Under the pieces are notes generated by a model. That model saw only the letters and a list, made by a program, of their open reading frames with translations, was not told the origin of the DNA and did no database searches. Shown piece after piece: positions 36,886-49,091 of a DNA stretch of 64,000 nucleotides. The first letter of the stretch is position 1. Each line of letters starts with the position of its first letter. The stretch is from Marsupella aquatica (taxonomy: Eukaryota; Marchantiophyta). Position numbers and translations under genes: made by a program. The stretch spans positions 22,754,001 to 22,818,000 of the forward strand of contig OZ316897.1 in NCBI GenBank assembly GCA_973895155.1. Direction: 5' to 3'.

Positions 36886-38185
36886 CCGATAAATTTATCG
36901 GAACTTCCATTCTAGGTTGAGTATCATCTATGTAAGGTTTACTCGTCATTTGGTATTAATGTCCTAATCCGAGCGGACTACGATAAATTTATCGCATTCC
37001 ACATTCCTCTACTGCATTGAATATGTTTGAACCTGAACATCTGATAAAATTATCAGAGTGCGCATGCATAGACTGGATTTAGGGTTTTCTTAGACTCCGA
37101 TAAATTTATCGGAGTCTTCATTCCTATGCCGGATTGAGGATTGTTTGAGACTCCGATAAATTTATTGGAGGCTTCATTCCTGTAATGGATTGAAAATGAT
37201 TTTCAAAGAACATCCGATAAAAATATCAGAGTGCATATTCCTGCACTGGATCCACAAAAAATCTTCATTATATAAATTTATTGGAGTCTTCATTCTAATC
37301 CAAAGTTTGGTTTGTGAAAGGGTATAACTAACATGCCAGGAAACAGTAAAAAGGAAACAACAAACAATAAACAGTAAACAGCAAATGGATTAAAAAATTT
37401 GAATTTTTTTTGAATTTTGTTTTGAATTTTTTTGTTTTGAATTTTTTTTGTTTGTTTGTGTTTTTGATATTTTTTACTAGCGCCCCAAGCTAGTAATAGT
37501 AGTGTCTGACGCTAGCCAAAAATGATCATTTTTAAAAATATTTTGAAAATTTTGAGTTTTAATGAGAAAATTTTTATATTTCATTTTTGCTCGTAACAGT
37601 AAAATTTTGCTCATAACAGGAAATCATTTTCCTGTTTCCTGGCACGGTGTAAAGCCTTTGTGAAAAATTTGAGTCATTGTAGGTGAATGCGGGGGTGAAT
37701 GCGAAGTGAAATCAACTTATCGCACCCAACTGACTAGTATTATTCTTGACTGTTGTTTTGCGACTCATCTTACTCTATGATGTCACAGTCTCGCTAAATG
37801 ACAAAATAGCAAAGAATGGTATATTTTCTTGGATATCCAATTTGACTCTTAGATGATTATCTTGGCAAAATTCTGTAGTTTTGAAATTTGAGGGATAAAT
37901 CTATCAATGTTGGTATTTCAAAATATATTTTCTTCATATGGATGTTTGTAGTTTTGGAATTTAAACGATAAATTTATCTGACGTTGGTATTGCAAAATGG
38001 ATTTTTTTTGTGGATGTTTGCAGTTTTGGAATTTAAGCAATAAATTTATGTGATGTTGGTATTGCAAAATAGATTTTCTTCATATGGATGTTTGCAATTT
38101 TGGAATTTAAGCAATAAATTTATCTGATGTTGGTATTGCTAGCAAGTATTTGTGTCGTCCGCAGTTTTAGCGATAATTTTATCGG
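36886..38185. repeat. Array of GATAAATTTATC palindromes
   Basis: About twelve perfect or near copies of a palindrome centred on GATAAATTTATC, at about 36886, 36981, 37041, 37092, 37151, 37214, 37272, 37894, 37966, 38039, 38112 and 38171. The copy at 37092-37117 is a perfect 26-base palindrome, and the one at 36886 (CCGATAAATTTATCGG) is perfect over 16. Spacing is 52-95 bases in the first block and about 73 in the second. Units of the first block also share TTCATTCC and TGGATTGA, so diverged tandem duplication is likely. No coding frame is present. Confidence 0.85.
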
Positions 38186-41100
38186 ACTGCATATTGCGGT
38201 TGCGACAACGACATGTTGCTATACATGTGTGTGTGGTTACTATGGTCTATTGTGGAGGTAATTGCGAGGTGAGTTTGACAAACTGTGTGGTAACTTCTTA
38301 GCGACTAAGATGTAAAAAAATTACGGTAAATAACCAAAAAGTGGAAGAATTGGAATTTGGTTGGAACTTTCATGGTTCAAATCTGGAGTCCAATACTCAT
38401 ATTGGACATTGCTCAAAAAACGGATATGAATTTCTAGACCATTCATATATCTTTCGAGAGCATGAATTTGAGGTTTTGGCGAAAGATTTTTGGATCTAAT
38501 TTTCCCATGATAAATTCAATGTTTGTGACCATGAATTCAGTGGTTTTGACCATTCCCAAATTTCCTTATTCAATCCAAACTCTGATACAAATTACATTAT
38601 TTTCTTGAAAACCAGTTTGTCATGAAAAAAGTGCCGATTTTGCGAGATTCAGAGGAAAATAAAAGCACACCTCTTGTTTGCGGAAATAGTTCTTGTTTGA
38701 TCGGAAATCGTGTTATACAAGGGTTTTGCAAAGAAAAATAACTTCCCAAATCATGTTTGTGACAATTTTTGTGTAAATCCTGGGTCGCCATGTCGTAAAT
38801 TCTGAGTATAAATATAAACCAAATACAAAAGAAATGATGTTTTCTTTTAACACTAACCATTTTATTTACTTAAATTTGATTTTTGTTAGCTCAATTACTT
38901 TGTATAACATTTGCTGTATTTTCATATTAAATTACACTAACCTTTATATAAGTCAGTGTTTAAAATAATGCCTGGGTAATTAAGTAACTACCCTTAAAAC
39001 AAATAACCAGTTAATTAGGATAGGCAGGTGATCCTATTAGCTTGAATGAGAAGACAGCAGGCTACTCTGTTGTATCACAAAGGCAGAAATTAGTTGGTGC
39101 TTTCTGCTCCATGGCTACATCAATGTTTTGGCTCCAAATCCTTGTCATTCCTGAGATTCATAAGACATTACAATTTTTAGCAAAAAACAATTTTGTCAAC
39201 TCACCTGGATACTTAGACATTCTACCACTAGTGGCAGGCATGAGCTCCCATAAATTCCCCTCAATGAACTTTCCAAAAGTATCCAACACTTCTACTGCAT
39301 GTAAAGAAAATATAAAATATTTCCTTAAACTGCAATGTCATTCATTTGAGAAACGGAGATTGAGTAGAGTTTTCTTGAACCCTGCTCGTTGACTAGTACA
39401 TTCCAGGATATACCTCCAGTGTATTGTGAGGATGGGATTAATTTTAGTGTCAAATTTGTCACAGACTCCTCTCGTCTTTTTAGAAAACGTATTGACTGCC
39501 TCTGTTTATCAAATCTAGTTCCACATGAATTCCCGCAAGAATTACTAAACACTGTATTCACCCTTGGGCAGTTGACTTCTCCTCTGAAGTGCTTTGCCCT
39601 CACTGATCAATGGGAGATCCAGATATAAGAACAAAGTAAAATCTAGAGATGGAGATATAAGGACAAAGTAAAATCCTTTTCCCCTGATTTCTCCTCCCAA
39701 CAATTGCAGTAGTTTGAGTTCTAGTCCACAGAGGCTCTAATTGACCAGTGAATCATCATTCATGACTGGTAGCCAAGCTGGATTGGTGAGGAGAATTTAC
39801 TCTGCTTTGGGAAAAAGGTGGTCTTTAAGACACGACAAGGATTCATTTTGTTTTACAAGTTTATCAGGGAGTCCTACTCTGTTGTGACTTACAACAGATT
39901 CATGGAACAATTCTACTCCCTACTAGTGAAGATTAGAATCTAAACTGAATGACTTCTATATTTTCAGATGCTGATCTAGTCTAATTGTCTACCATCTGAG
40001 GCCATCTGTAAAACTTTCTTTTACCATTATTTTCATTGAGGAATCCTCTCCTTTAACCATTATTTTCATTGAGGAATTTCAGTTTGTTACTCTTGCACGC
40101 TGTACGTAGTCAATAGTACGTTGGATATGCTGCATGGAATAAATTTGATACTTGCTCAATCTGTTTGTATTTTTCTGCTTTGCCGTTCTTCCATTTGCAA
40201 GTGTTGCAATCAGCTCGATCCACATTAGTTTGCATGGATATATATCAGAAGATTGGAAGGCACGAATCCCTGGCAAGTTTGCAAGTCCTTTTTTCAAATT
40301 CAGGCGCTCTAAGCAATGTACTAAACAGGCAGACGGGGCAAACACTACAAATTATTCCCATAGTTGCTTTGAAAAAGTCTATAGCAGAGAGCAAGTGGAA
40401 GCATCAACCGATACAGTGGATTGGAGTGACAGCAAAAGTCTTCCATACAGAGTACACAAGACAACACATCTGGATGCCACAAAATCATATAATTATACCC
40501 TAAACAAAACAGATTGTGGAGTGAATAACTCTAACTAAGCTTAATAATTGAAACACCCTAATTATCCAAAGAAACAAGATGATCCCCGAGCTAGTGTTGG
40601 CATCGGTTCCTCAGGCATAGTTCCTGTCCTAGGTTGCCTCAGAATCTACGCCACCTCCTCATTGGACTCATCATGACTAAGCAAGGGTCTCTTCATGAAC
40701 AAGTTCAAAGTGAGACTACTCCCTTGGGCATAGTCTTAATTAATATGAGAAGTGCATGCAAACACTTTGAAAATTTAATATCAAAAGCATTATACATGCA
40801 AGCATTAAGTATCAAATTAATCAGATTCTTGAATGCACATGCAACTACATCAACATGATATGTCACAAACAAGAATCTAAATAATTTGACTATTCGTGTT
40901 TGAGTCAAGACAAAGAAAAACAGTTAGCTAGACCGTGTAATATATCCTAAAAGCAATGGAAAACTTACTGAAAGGTAGCATTTCAAGTAAACAAAGAAAA
41001 AGGTAAAGTAGGGGTCCTCTGGTAATTAGTCTAATTATTGAAATTTTTTATTTTAAATACTGACAAATAGAAAGAAACTCTTCAACTACTCTAACATTTA

Positions 41101-41382
41101 ACAAGGTAAGTAACATAATTCGTTTGAGGAACCCTTGGTTATTTAAGTTTGATGTTATTATTCAACAACTAAGTTAGAGCACATGAAGAGTTGCATACTG
41201 GAATAGCTTTGGATATGGAGATGAGGGGGGAAAATAGTAACTATATTTTTCATGGTAGTAGTCCTGGATGCACAACTTTCCCTTGGTACTACTATGTCCA
41301 TAGAGGCCATGCAAAATGTGTTATAGAAGCCGAAGGGTTTCTTACATTCCTTTGGTATTCTTTATTGATAGTAGTTGAAGGG
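38186..41382. other. AT-rich intergenic stretch
   Basis: Short open frames at 39042-39628 and 40152-40538 have a vaguely protein-like composition in more than one frame and could be worn retroelement remains, but no domain is recognised. A short direct duplication (TTTTCATTGAGGAAT) occurs near 40031 and 40062. Nothing else was found. Confidence 0.4.
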
Positions 41383-41522
41383 GATTTAAAAAAAATTAAA
41401 TTTTTTTCTTAAGGGAAATCTATGAAACCCCACAGAAAGGGAACAGTCAGCCACAACATTTGAACACTAAACCTTTAAGTCACAATGCAAGTGAGTTACC
41501 ACACAGCCATGCCTCTCTGGGC
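41383..41522 (-). mobile_element. tRNA-derived SINE, copy 1
   Basis: On the minus strand it begins with GAGGCATGGCTGTGTGG, which holds an RNA polymerase III A-box (TGGCTGTGTGG at 41509-41499). A B-box-like GTTCAAATGTT follows at 41466-41456, at tRNA-like spacing, and the element ends A-rich on that strand. An 11-base direct repeat TAGTTGAAGGG flanks it at 41372-41382 and 41523-41533 as a target-site duplication. A relative lies at 54.3 kb. Confidence 0.75.
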
Positions 41523-41854
41523 TAGTTGAAGGGTTTCTTATATTCCTTGGTGTTCTTTTGTCCATAGTAGCCAAAGGTTTATGACGGTACCTTGGTAAAT
41601 GTTATAGTAGTTGAAAAGTTTCTTTCTACGGACCAATGGTTATTCCAAAAATTGTTAATTAAATAGAAAACGCATACAATCTACTGGAAAATACTGATAT
41701 ATCAATCATAATCCATCCAAATTTTATTTTCTTTTCATACCTTTCTTTGTTTATTTGAAAAGTTACTTTTCATTTTTCCACTGTTTGTACAAGGACTACT
41801 TGTTTTTTACTTGTCGCAAATATACATAGTCTTGTTTTGTAGTTTTTGTGTAAC

Positions 41855-41965
41855 GAACACTAGCTTATTGTTTGTGACCAATAGTGCTGATGTGGCAACA
41901 CATGCTTCCAGGGGTTTTGGAAGGAGATTCCCTTGGGGTTAGTAATAAACCCAAGAGAATTTTCA
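41855..41965. repeat. Dispersed repeat family member, diverged
   Basis: It shares the block GCTGATGTGGCA, then CCAGGGGTTTTGGAAG and GGGGTTAGTAATAAA with the copies at about 49.8 and 51.8 kb (GCTGACGTGGCACGC, then GGAATTTTGGAAGGG). All copies lie around the CPS/KS gene. Confidence 0.5.
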
Positions 41966-42022
41966 ACTTCTCTAGTATTTACCAAGGTAATTTAAGAAAC
42001 CGTTTGGCCAGCTACGCACTTT

Positions 42023-42290
42023 GGATAGATGAGTAACAAGCAAAAGCAAAGGTTTCATATAGAATTTTCCATTTAATCTCTTTCCTTTGATTCATCTATT
42101 TATTTCCAATGTGCAATACTTCATAGGTCCAAATAGCTCAACAAAAAAAACTTACATAATGGATAGATGAGTAACAAGCAAAGGTTTCATTTAGAATTCT
42201 CCATTTAATCTCTTTCCTTTGATTCATCTACATTATCTCTTTCCAATGTGCAATTCTTCATAGGAGCAAATAGCTCAACAAAACAAACTT
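42023..42290. repeat. Tandem duplication, 138-bp period
   Basis: GGATAGATGAGTAACAAGCA begins both copies (42023 and 42161). They continue with TCCATTTAATCTCTTTCC and AATAGCTCAACAAAA. The two copies are about 90 percent alike by eye. Confidence 0.85.
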
Positions 42291-42461
42291 ACATAACCAA
42301 GGGGTATCGAACTAATTCTTTCTCTCACCTTTCACATCTTTTCACTCTTAGATAATTTTTTCTCACCTGTACACCAGTTTTGTATTTTTTTTCTCATTTT
42401 GTTTTCCTTTTTTCGCTCAGTTTCTTTTCCTCACTTTGACTGTTTTTGTCACCTGAATACG

Positions 42462-42680
42462 TTTTTTCACGTGAACACATCACAGACAAAGGACTAGTTT
42501 CTAATAGAACAAAACAAGGCTCCATTTTTTTAATACGTTTTTTTTCACCTGAACACATCACAGACATAGGACTAGTTTCTAATAAAACAAAACAAGGCTC
42601 CATGACCTTGTTTTTTTGTTGTCATAGGACTAGTTTCTAATAAAACAAAACAAGGCTCCATGACCTTGTTTTTTTGTTGT
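42462..42680. repeat. Tandem repeat, about 58-78-bp unit
   Basis: GGACTAGTTTCTAAT occurs at 42491, 42569 and 42627, each followed by AACAAAACAAGGCTCCAT. The first two copies also share a CACCTGAACACATCACAG-type lead. It lies about 0.2 kb before the CPS/KS start. Confidence 0.85.
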
Positions 42681-42879
42681 TTTTGTTTTTGTTTTTTGTG
42701 GTTGGGGGGAATCTTTTACATGGAATCGAATAGCTTGCTATAATAGTCAATTCAAGGTTCTCGATCTATTGGACGGCCCATCGTCGTAGATCATTTTCGC
42801 AAGGGCGGAACTCAATCTTCCTTCTTTTCTTATTGTGAAGGTCTTACGTACGTTGTTGGAGTACTAGTATTGTTCAGCG

Positions 42880-45800
42880 ATGGTTGCAGCGGCGTCGTCA
42901 TGCAGTAGGACGCTGGTTTCGCGAGCTTCGAGCGTACCTGTTGCAATTGACACCGTCGAGCAAGGGAGGACGAATGTTCAGATGGCAACGGCAGCACGGA
43001 GCTGCTTGTTACAAAGGCCCTATTATGATCCTCGATTGCGGCCCTTCGGGTCAAGTGTCCATTCCGTCTCCCAACGTACCTTTTCCAACTCGTCTAAGAG
43101 AGTGGTGGTTCGTGCTGCAGGTAACTAAATAAGCATTTCCATCTGTACCCTCTCCTTACTTGCCATCATTCTGATGATCTGCAGCTGCTGCCTTCGATCC
43201 GAGATGGTTTCAGAGGCAAATTTATTGACGAAGCTGAATGAATGATGTTCCTTGAAGCACGCCATCATTCTGTAGCTACTATTGACGAAGCTGAATGAAT
43301 GATGTTACTTGGAGCACTTCTCTCCATGCCATCATTCTGTAGCTACTATTGACGAAGCTGAATGAATGATGTTACTTGGAGCACTTCTCTCCATGCCATC
43401 ATTCTGTAGCTATAGCTAGCTGCCGAATAGGACGTTCTCTTCTTGCTGAGCATACAAATTGACCATACTGATCGAATGAATGATGTTAATAACTTGCGGT
43501 ACTTCTGGATCTACTATCTCACTACGGTAGTAACTGGGTCGAATCACCTGGAATGCATTGGTTCCTTTCCTCGCTGACTACTCGGTCGAATAACATCGAC
43601 GTCTAAGACCATTTTGGGATCGACTCTAAGACCCCCGAGGAGCCGGTGGCTAACTGACCAGGATCCCAACCCCGGCTGTGGCTTTCGCGAATTCATTCAT
43701 GTTGATCAAGAACAGCAAAGCTCAAATTTGATCTATGCGCTACGATGAAACTTGAACTGACTCTTGTCGTGGTCTCCAATGATTTCTACAGAAAAATCTG
43801 AGAAGTTGCTTTTTGTTCAGATTGTATATCAATCAACCGGTAGATATAAATTGAGATAAATGACGGGGCTACCCAGATTGCAGACTTGAAAATCTTGAAA
43901 GCTTAATTACAACATACTGCCATCTTGAGATGGTATTTTAATTAATTAAGCCCGGTCCATACATTCATACCTATGGACTTACGTTGGTTTGCATGTGTGG
44001 GAAACTGTGCGTTGATCGTCCAGCACTTGTCACAAGCTTCGAACAGAACGTGCTGGGGTCTCTAGTTCCCAATCATCGAAACATTCAGACGGAGCCAGAC
44101 ATTGACAAGGTGCATCTGATTGATTGCTCGGCAATTTAACGGTTGCTTGGATATATTATTGCATAGATGAGATCTATCCTATAGGTGCAATTAAAAGCTC
44201 CCGCAATTTTTAAAAGATTTTTGTGTCTCTGTACTAAGCAACAAGAAGTTTTAAATCTTATTCGAAAGAGAATCTAGACATCACGGCCCTTTCTGAGTTA
44301 TTTTGATGAGAAAATGTTGTGGATGATGCCTCAACTTAGGATACGGGCAACGAAGCGGATGAGATGAAACACTGGATTGAGGAGATCCGTGCGATGTTCC
44401 AATCCATGACGGATGGCGAAATCACCAGTTCACCCTATGACACTGCGTGGGTTGCCCTCGTGCCTGCTCTCGATGGCTCTGACGGACCACAGTTCCCCAA
44501 ATCCTTAAAGTGGATCATTGAAAACCAATTAGCAGACGGGTCTTGGGGCGACAGAGCGTACTTTTCATACTATGACCGCGTCTGTAACACCTTGGCTTGC
44601 ATCATCGCTTTGAAGACCTGGAAGACCGGATCAGTCGCTGTAGAAAAAGGTAATGAAGACCACTACAGCCTCCTTTTTCTCTGGAATCGCAATGCTTGGC
44701 TACATGTTGATGTAGACTTGCGCTGAGACTGGTGTACGGCGACAAGATGATCCGAGGTTTCGCAAAACATGCCTGGAATTGAGTTGGATTCTGTAACCCT
44801 CTCTCCCTACGCGCTTCTGTTTTGGAAACACTTTACCCAGGATTTACGCATAGTCATTGTCCGTGATACCCATATGCCACATTTCAGGGATATGTTCTTT
44901 CATAGTTTTTTTCCTGTAGGTGTCAAATTTATCCAGAAAAATCTTCAAGAGATGGAGAAGGAGGTCGATGCCTACATGATGATCGGCTTCGAAATCGTGT
45001 TCCCGACCTTGATATCGTACGCGAAGGGCCTTGAGCTGAACCTTCCTTTCGACGCCCCGATCATATCGAAATTCTCCGCCGAAAGGGAGAAGAAGCTTGC
45101 AAAGTACGTGAAAAGTACATATTCGAGATTCTAGATTTTTCTATTTCTTGTCATCATGCATGATGAAAATTTGATCGGTTTCAGTTTTAACTTGGTTTTT
45201 GGCTGCAAATAATCTCGACCATCTGTAGGGCTCCTCACATTAGGGGGCCCTTGAAGAATTGGAGGGAACATTTCGTCAGTGCCTTACGTGAAATCTTACG
45301 CATGAATTCAGGATCCCCATGGATATTATGCACAAGGTGCCAACAACTCTCCTCCACTCTCTGGAAGGATTTCATGAGGAATTGGACTGGGAGAAACTTC
45401 TGAAGCTGCAAAGTGAGGATGGCTCGTTCCTCTGCAGCCCTGCTTCGACTGCGGCATGCTTGCTTCACACCAAAGACGAGAAGGCCCTGGGCTATCTCAA
45501 CAGACTCCTCGATCGCTTCAGCAATGCTGTGCCCAACGTGTATCCGGTGGATCTCTTCGAGCGCATATGGACCGTGGACCGACTTCAGCGCCTTGGAATC
45601 GATCGCTATTTCGAGAAGGAAATTAAGGACTCCCTCAACTATGTTTACAAGCGAGTATCTGTACCATCGCCCCAAGATTTCAACTCTTCTTTAGATTAGA
45701 ATTGTCTGTTCAAGGTATCCCATTAAATTGCAGAGGGGCATCTACTGTAGATTACACTGTATTCTTGGACAGCCCTAGAATAAATCTTTTATTGTTTCTA

Positions 45801-48800
45801 GTCTTCTTTAGATTAGAATTGTTGTTCAAGGTGTCAGGGGCGTCTTCTGTAGATTACACTGTATTTTCCGACAGCCCTAGAATAGATCTTTTATTGTTTC
45901 TACTCTTCTTTAGATTAGAATTGTCTGTTCAAGGTCTCCCATTAAATTGTAGAGGGGCATCTACCGTAGACTGCACTGTATTGTTCGACAGCCCTAGAAT
46001 AAGTCATTTTGAGAATCTTGCTGTAATTTTGTATACTTTTCTTAAGATATCAAATCTGTTCACTGTATCCTTCAAGTCAGAGGAGGAATATTCAGATACC
46101 GCTCTCTTCTTCCGGAAAAATTATTGAGTAAGGAATCTCAAAGGTCGGAAACTGGTCTTGGCTCTCTCGCAGATACTTCACGAGCTCAGGGATCGGGTGG
46201 GCAAGAGGATCCGCTGTGCAGGATTTAGATGATACAGCCATGGGTTTCCGGCTGCTTCGCCTACATGGTTACGATGTCAATGAGGGTGAGTCCTAGCTTC
46301 TGGAAGGTTCCAGCCCATTCGCTCACCTATGTTTAGTCACTGAAAAATTGTGATGTACAAATTTTTTACGAAGTTTGGGAACCAACTCAATTACGTTCTC
46401 ATTCAAGGATCGTGCAGAAATGCCTTCACACTCCAGGCCTTAATTCCCTTCCTTATATGGTTGAAAATAATTGTTAGATCATCGTACTTGCAGATGTCTT
46501 TCGACAATTTACAGAAAAAGATTCAGAGTTCGTCTGTTTCGCTGGTCAGACGGGCCAAGCTGTGACGGGTATGCTCAACTTCTACCGAGCAACACAGACA
46601 CGATTCCCTGGTGAGACCCTCCTAGAAACTGGGGAGCACTTTGCCCGGGGCTTTCTCGTGGAGAGGCATGAAAAGAACGAGTGCTTTGACAAGTGGATCA
46701 TCACCAAAGACCTTCCTGGAGAGGTTGGTGGTGCAAAGATCATTGACGTCCAATTCAAGCAACGCCTCCGTGCCTGGGTTCTTCAATTTGAAATTAGGCA
46801 CTTCTGCTCAATTTTATCTAATCGATTACATTCCTTTCTTGGGTCTGCCAATGCAGGTCGAGTACGCCTTGACAACACCCTGGTATTACAGTATGCCAAT
46901 AATTGAAACTGAGACCTACTTAAGCCATTACGGCACCAATGATATCTGGATCGGAAAATCCCTGTACAGGTAAATGACTGTAGCGAAAGTACATCATGTC
47001 TTCAAGTTGACGGTCAACCTTAGTTTGTCCCAATTCAACACTAGCTACCCTTTCAATATATGTACTCTAAAGGAGCCCGTGTGAACAGTCAGCAAGCGAA
47101 TTTTGACCACGCTGGGCAGTGTAATGGGCAATGTTCAGTTCATCACAGATCAATATTAATCATCACCTTACTTGAATCCCTCTTCAGCTGCTGACGTTAA
47201 CAATTGTAAAATTTCTAGATCGCATATTCATTCTCTGAAGTAATAAGTATCTTCGAAATTCGTATTCGCAGAATGCCATATGTTAACAACGAGACCTTCC
47301 TGGCTCTCGCCAAAGCCAACTTCAATCTCTGCCAAGCGAAATATCAGGAGGAGTTGAAAAACGTGACGAGGTATTGTTCATTTCGATTGACAATTCTGTC
47401 AGGTAGCCTACTTTGTCCAGACTTTTGGGGCACGTAGAATTGTTTTCATTGAAAAATAGGTGGACAGCCCGAAAGACGCATGATTGGATTCGCCAAGTTC
47501 GTCGATGCCTGGAACTTCGCCGGCTATGAGGCTGACCTTTGGCTTATGTTGTTCTTATTAGATAGCGTGTTCTTTGAACACGAAATCTCTAGCCAAGGTA
47601 GTATTGCTTGGTTTGGGTTGGAATCTGATACATTCCTGTTCCATGAGTATTTTATGTACAATGAATTGGGCCTGTAGCCCGTATGTCATGCGGGATGTCA
47701 TGCCGATTAATCTTAATAACTTTTGCATTGACAGCTGGGTAGACGATTGCGGGTTTGGAAAGCTGACGTTCGCGCGCCAGACCTGTATTGAGGTCCTCTT
47801 CTCGGCTGCTTGCGTGCTCCCGAGCCCGGAATTTTCTCCGGCGCGCTTGGTGTGGACACGTACTTGTGTTCTTGTCACCGTGTTGGATGATTACTTTGAT
47901 GTTGGAGGTAACTTAGCCGACATGCGCAAATTGGTCGCTGCTTTCAAAGAGTAAGCACAGTCCTTCCCTACCAACCTCCGGGCCCACCTCAATGTCTATC
48001 GAATGATCAGCTTGTCAAATTGAAGACTGCCATGAAATTCAAAGATTGCGATCGAGGAACTGAGCTGACTTAATCTTTGTAGATGGAATCCTTCTCTGAT
48101 GGACGGGACGGCTGGGGAAGCTCAAATTGTTTTCAACGGATTGTACAATACCCTCAGTGCAATGACCAAGGAAGGCACAATCACGCAGGGCCGCGACATT
48201 GGCCAACACCTGCAAACGATTGTGAGTTTTGAAGCACTTCTGGGCAACCTCTTTAGAGATTGCCCTTCATCATCTGCAGCTCAACATCACAACAAGTAAT
48301 GAATATGATGTGTATATGAAGGAAGTTCTTGAGTTCTGGTACTCATGTTATGGTTCCGACAGTCAGGACATTGGTTAAATCTGGCTGAAATAATGTGCAG
48401 TGGCTGAGATGGCTAGAGTCGTGTTTGACGGAAGCAGAGTGGACAACATCATCGGTCATGCCGTCCTACGATGAGTACATGACCAATGCACTACCTTCTA
48501 TAGCGCTGGAGCTCATCATGCTCTCCACTGTTTTCTTCTTGGGAGAAGCAATTAGCGACGAATTCTTCAACGATCCGCAGAAGCTACGACTTGTGGAATT
48601 GACAAGTCATATTGGGCGACTTCTCAATGATATCCAGGGCTGGAAAGTAAGTCGACCGCCTGCCCATCACTTTGGTCGATACGTTTTGCTACTGTTCTAC
48701 AGTATGTTTGCAAAGCCATTCTTTGAATGAATCTATTAGTAAGCGTTTTTTCACCTAAAATTTTGGTAAAGTACCTGAATTTCGGATGTCTCTCTTTTGG

Positions 48801-49091
48801 CAGAGAGAAAGCTCCCAAAACAAAGCAAATGCCGTCTCAATCTTGTTGCGAGACAACCCCAGCTGGACGGAGGACGAAGCGATTTCAGACATTAGAGCCA
48901 AGGTGGAAGGGTCCATGCTCGAGCTGGTGCGAGACGTTCATCAACCGTCCCACATCCCCAAATCTATTAGGCAGCTCCATTTCGAAACGGCGAGAAATAT
49001 GTTTCTGTTCTACCAGACAAGAGACGGCTACACTGACCGCTCGGCAGTGGCCGAAATGGTGAAGAAAGTTCTCTTTCAACCCGTAATTTAA
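42880..49091 (+). CDS. CPS/KS: Bifunctional copalyl diphosphate / ent-kaurene-type synthase
   Basis: Thirteen exons, all in phase and 2604 coding bases (867 residues): 42880-43120, 44024-44109, 44340-44649, 44920-45103, 45312-45650, 46173-46285, 46494-46723, 46857-46969, 47272-47370, 47735-47950, 48083-48221, 48401-48646 and 48804-49091. The enzyme cyclises geranylgeranyl diphosphate to copalyl diphosphate (class II) and then ionises that to a kaurene-type diterpene (class I). Exon 1 is a Ser/Arg-rich plastid transit peptide. SSPYDTAW and QLADGSWG mark the N-terminal domain. The class II acid is DLDD (404-407), and the His/Asn pair typical of ent-CPP formation is present (LHS His289, PNV Asn349). 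The class I site has DDYFD (623-627) and LLNDIQGWKRE (NSE/DTE). Length and motif order match moss CPS/KS (about 880 residues). Most introns are GT-AG; intron 5 starts with GC. Leu728 replaces the Pro of the usual LEPI stretch. Intact and probably functional. Confidence 0.93.
43223..43412. repeat. Tandem repeat in CPS/KS intron 1
   Basis: ATTGACGAAGCTGAATGAAT begins copies at about 43223, 43281 and 43348 (periods 58 and 67), each followed by CATCATTCTGTAGCTA. Non-coding. Confidence 0.9.
45685..46010. repeat. Tandem repeat in CPS/KS intron 5
   Basis: TCTTCTTTAGATTAGAATTG begins copies at 45685, 45802 and 45904 (periods 117 and 102). Shared parts include GACAGCCCTAGAATA and, in the first two copies, CTTTTATTGTTTCTA. 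They fill most of the intron that begins with a GC donor. Confidence 0.9.

Noticed and set aside
39042-40538. Short frames suggestive of a retroelement
   Set aside because: No reverse transcriptase, integrase, protease or gag motif could be identified; left as unexplained sequence.
43121-43220. Second possible CPS/KS exon starting at CTGCTGCCTTCG after a CAG
   Set aside because: It hits a stop within 15 codons without a convincing donor; the acceptor at 44022-44023 fits phase and leads to a long open exon.
47480-47677. Open frame in CPS/KS between exons 9 and 10
   Set aside because: Joining exon 9 directly to 47735 restores family spacing and phase (VTSWVDDCGF); including this stretch would insert foreign residues.
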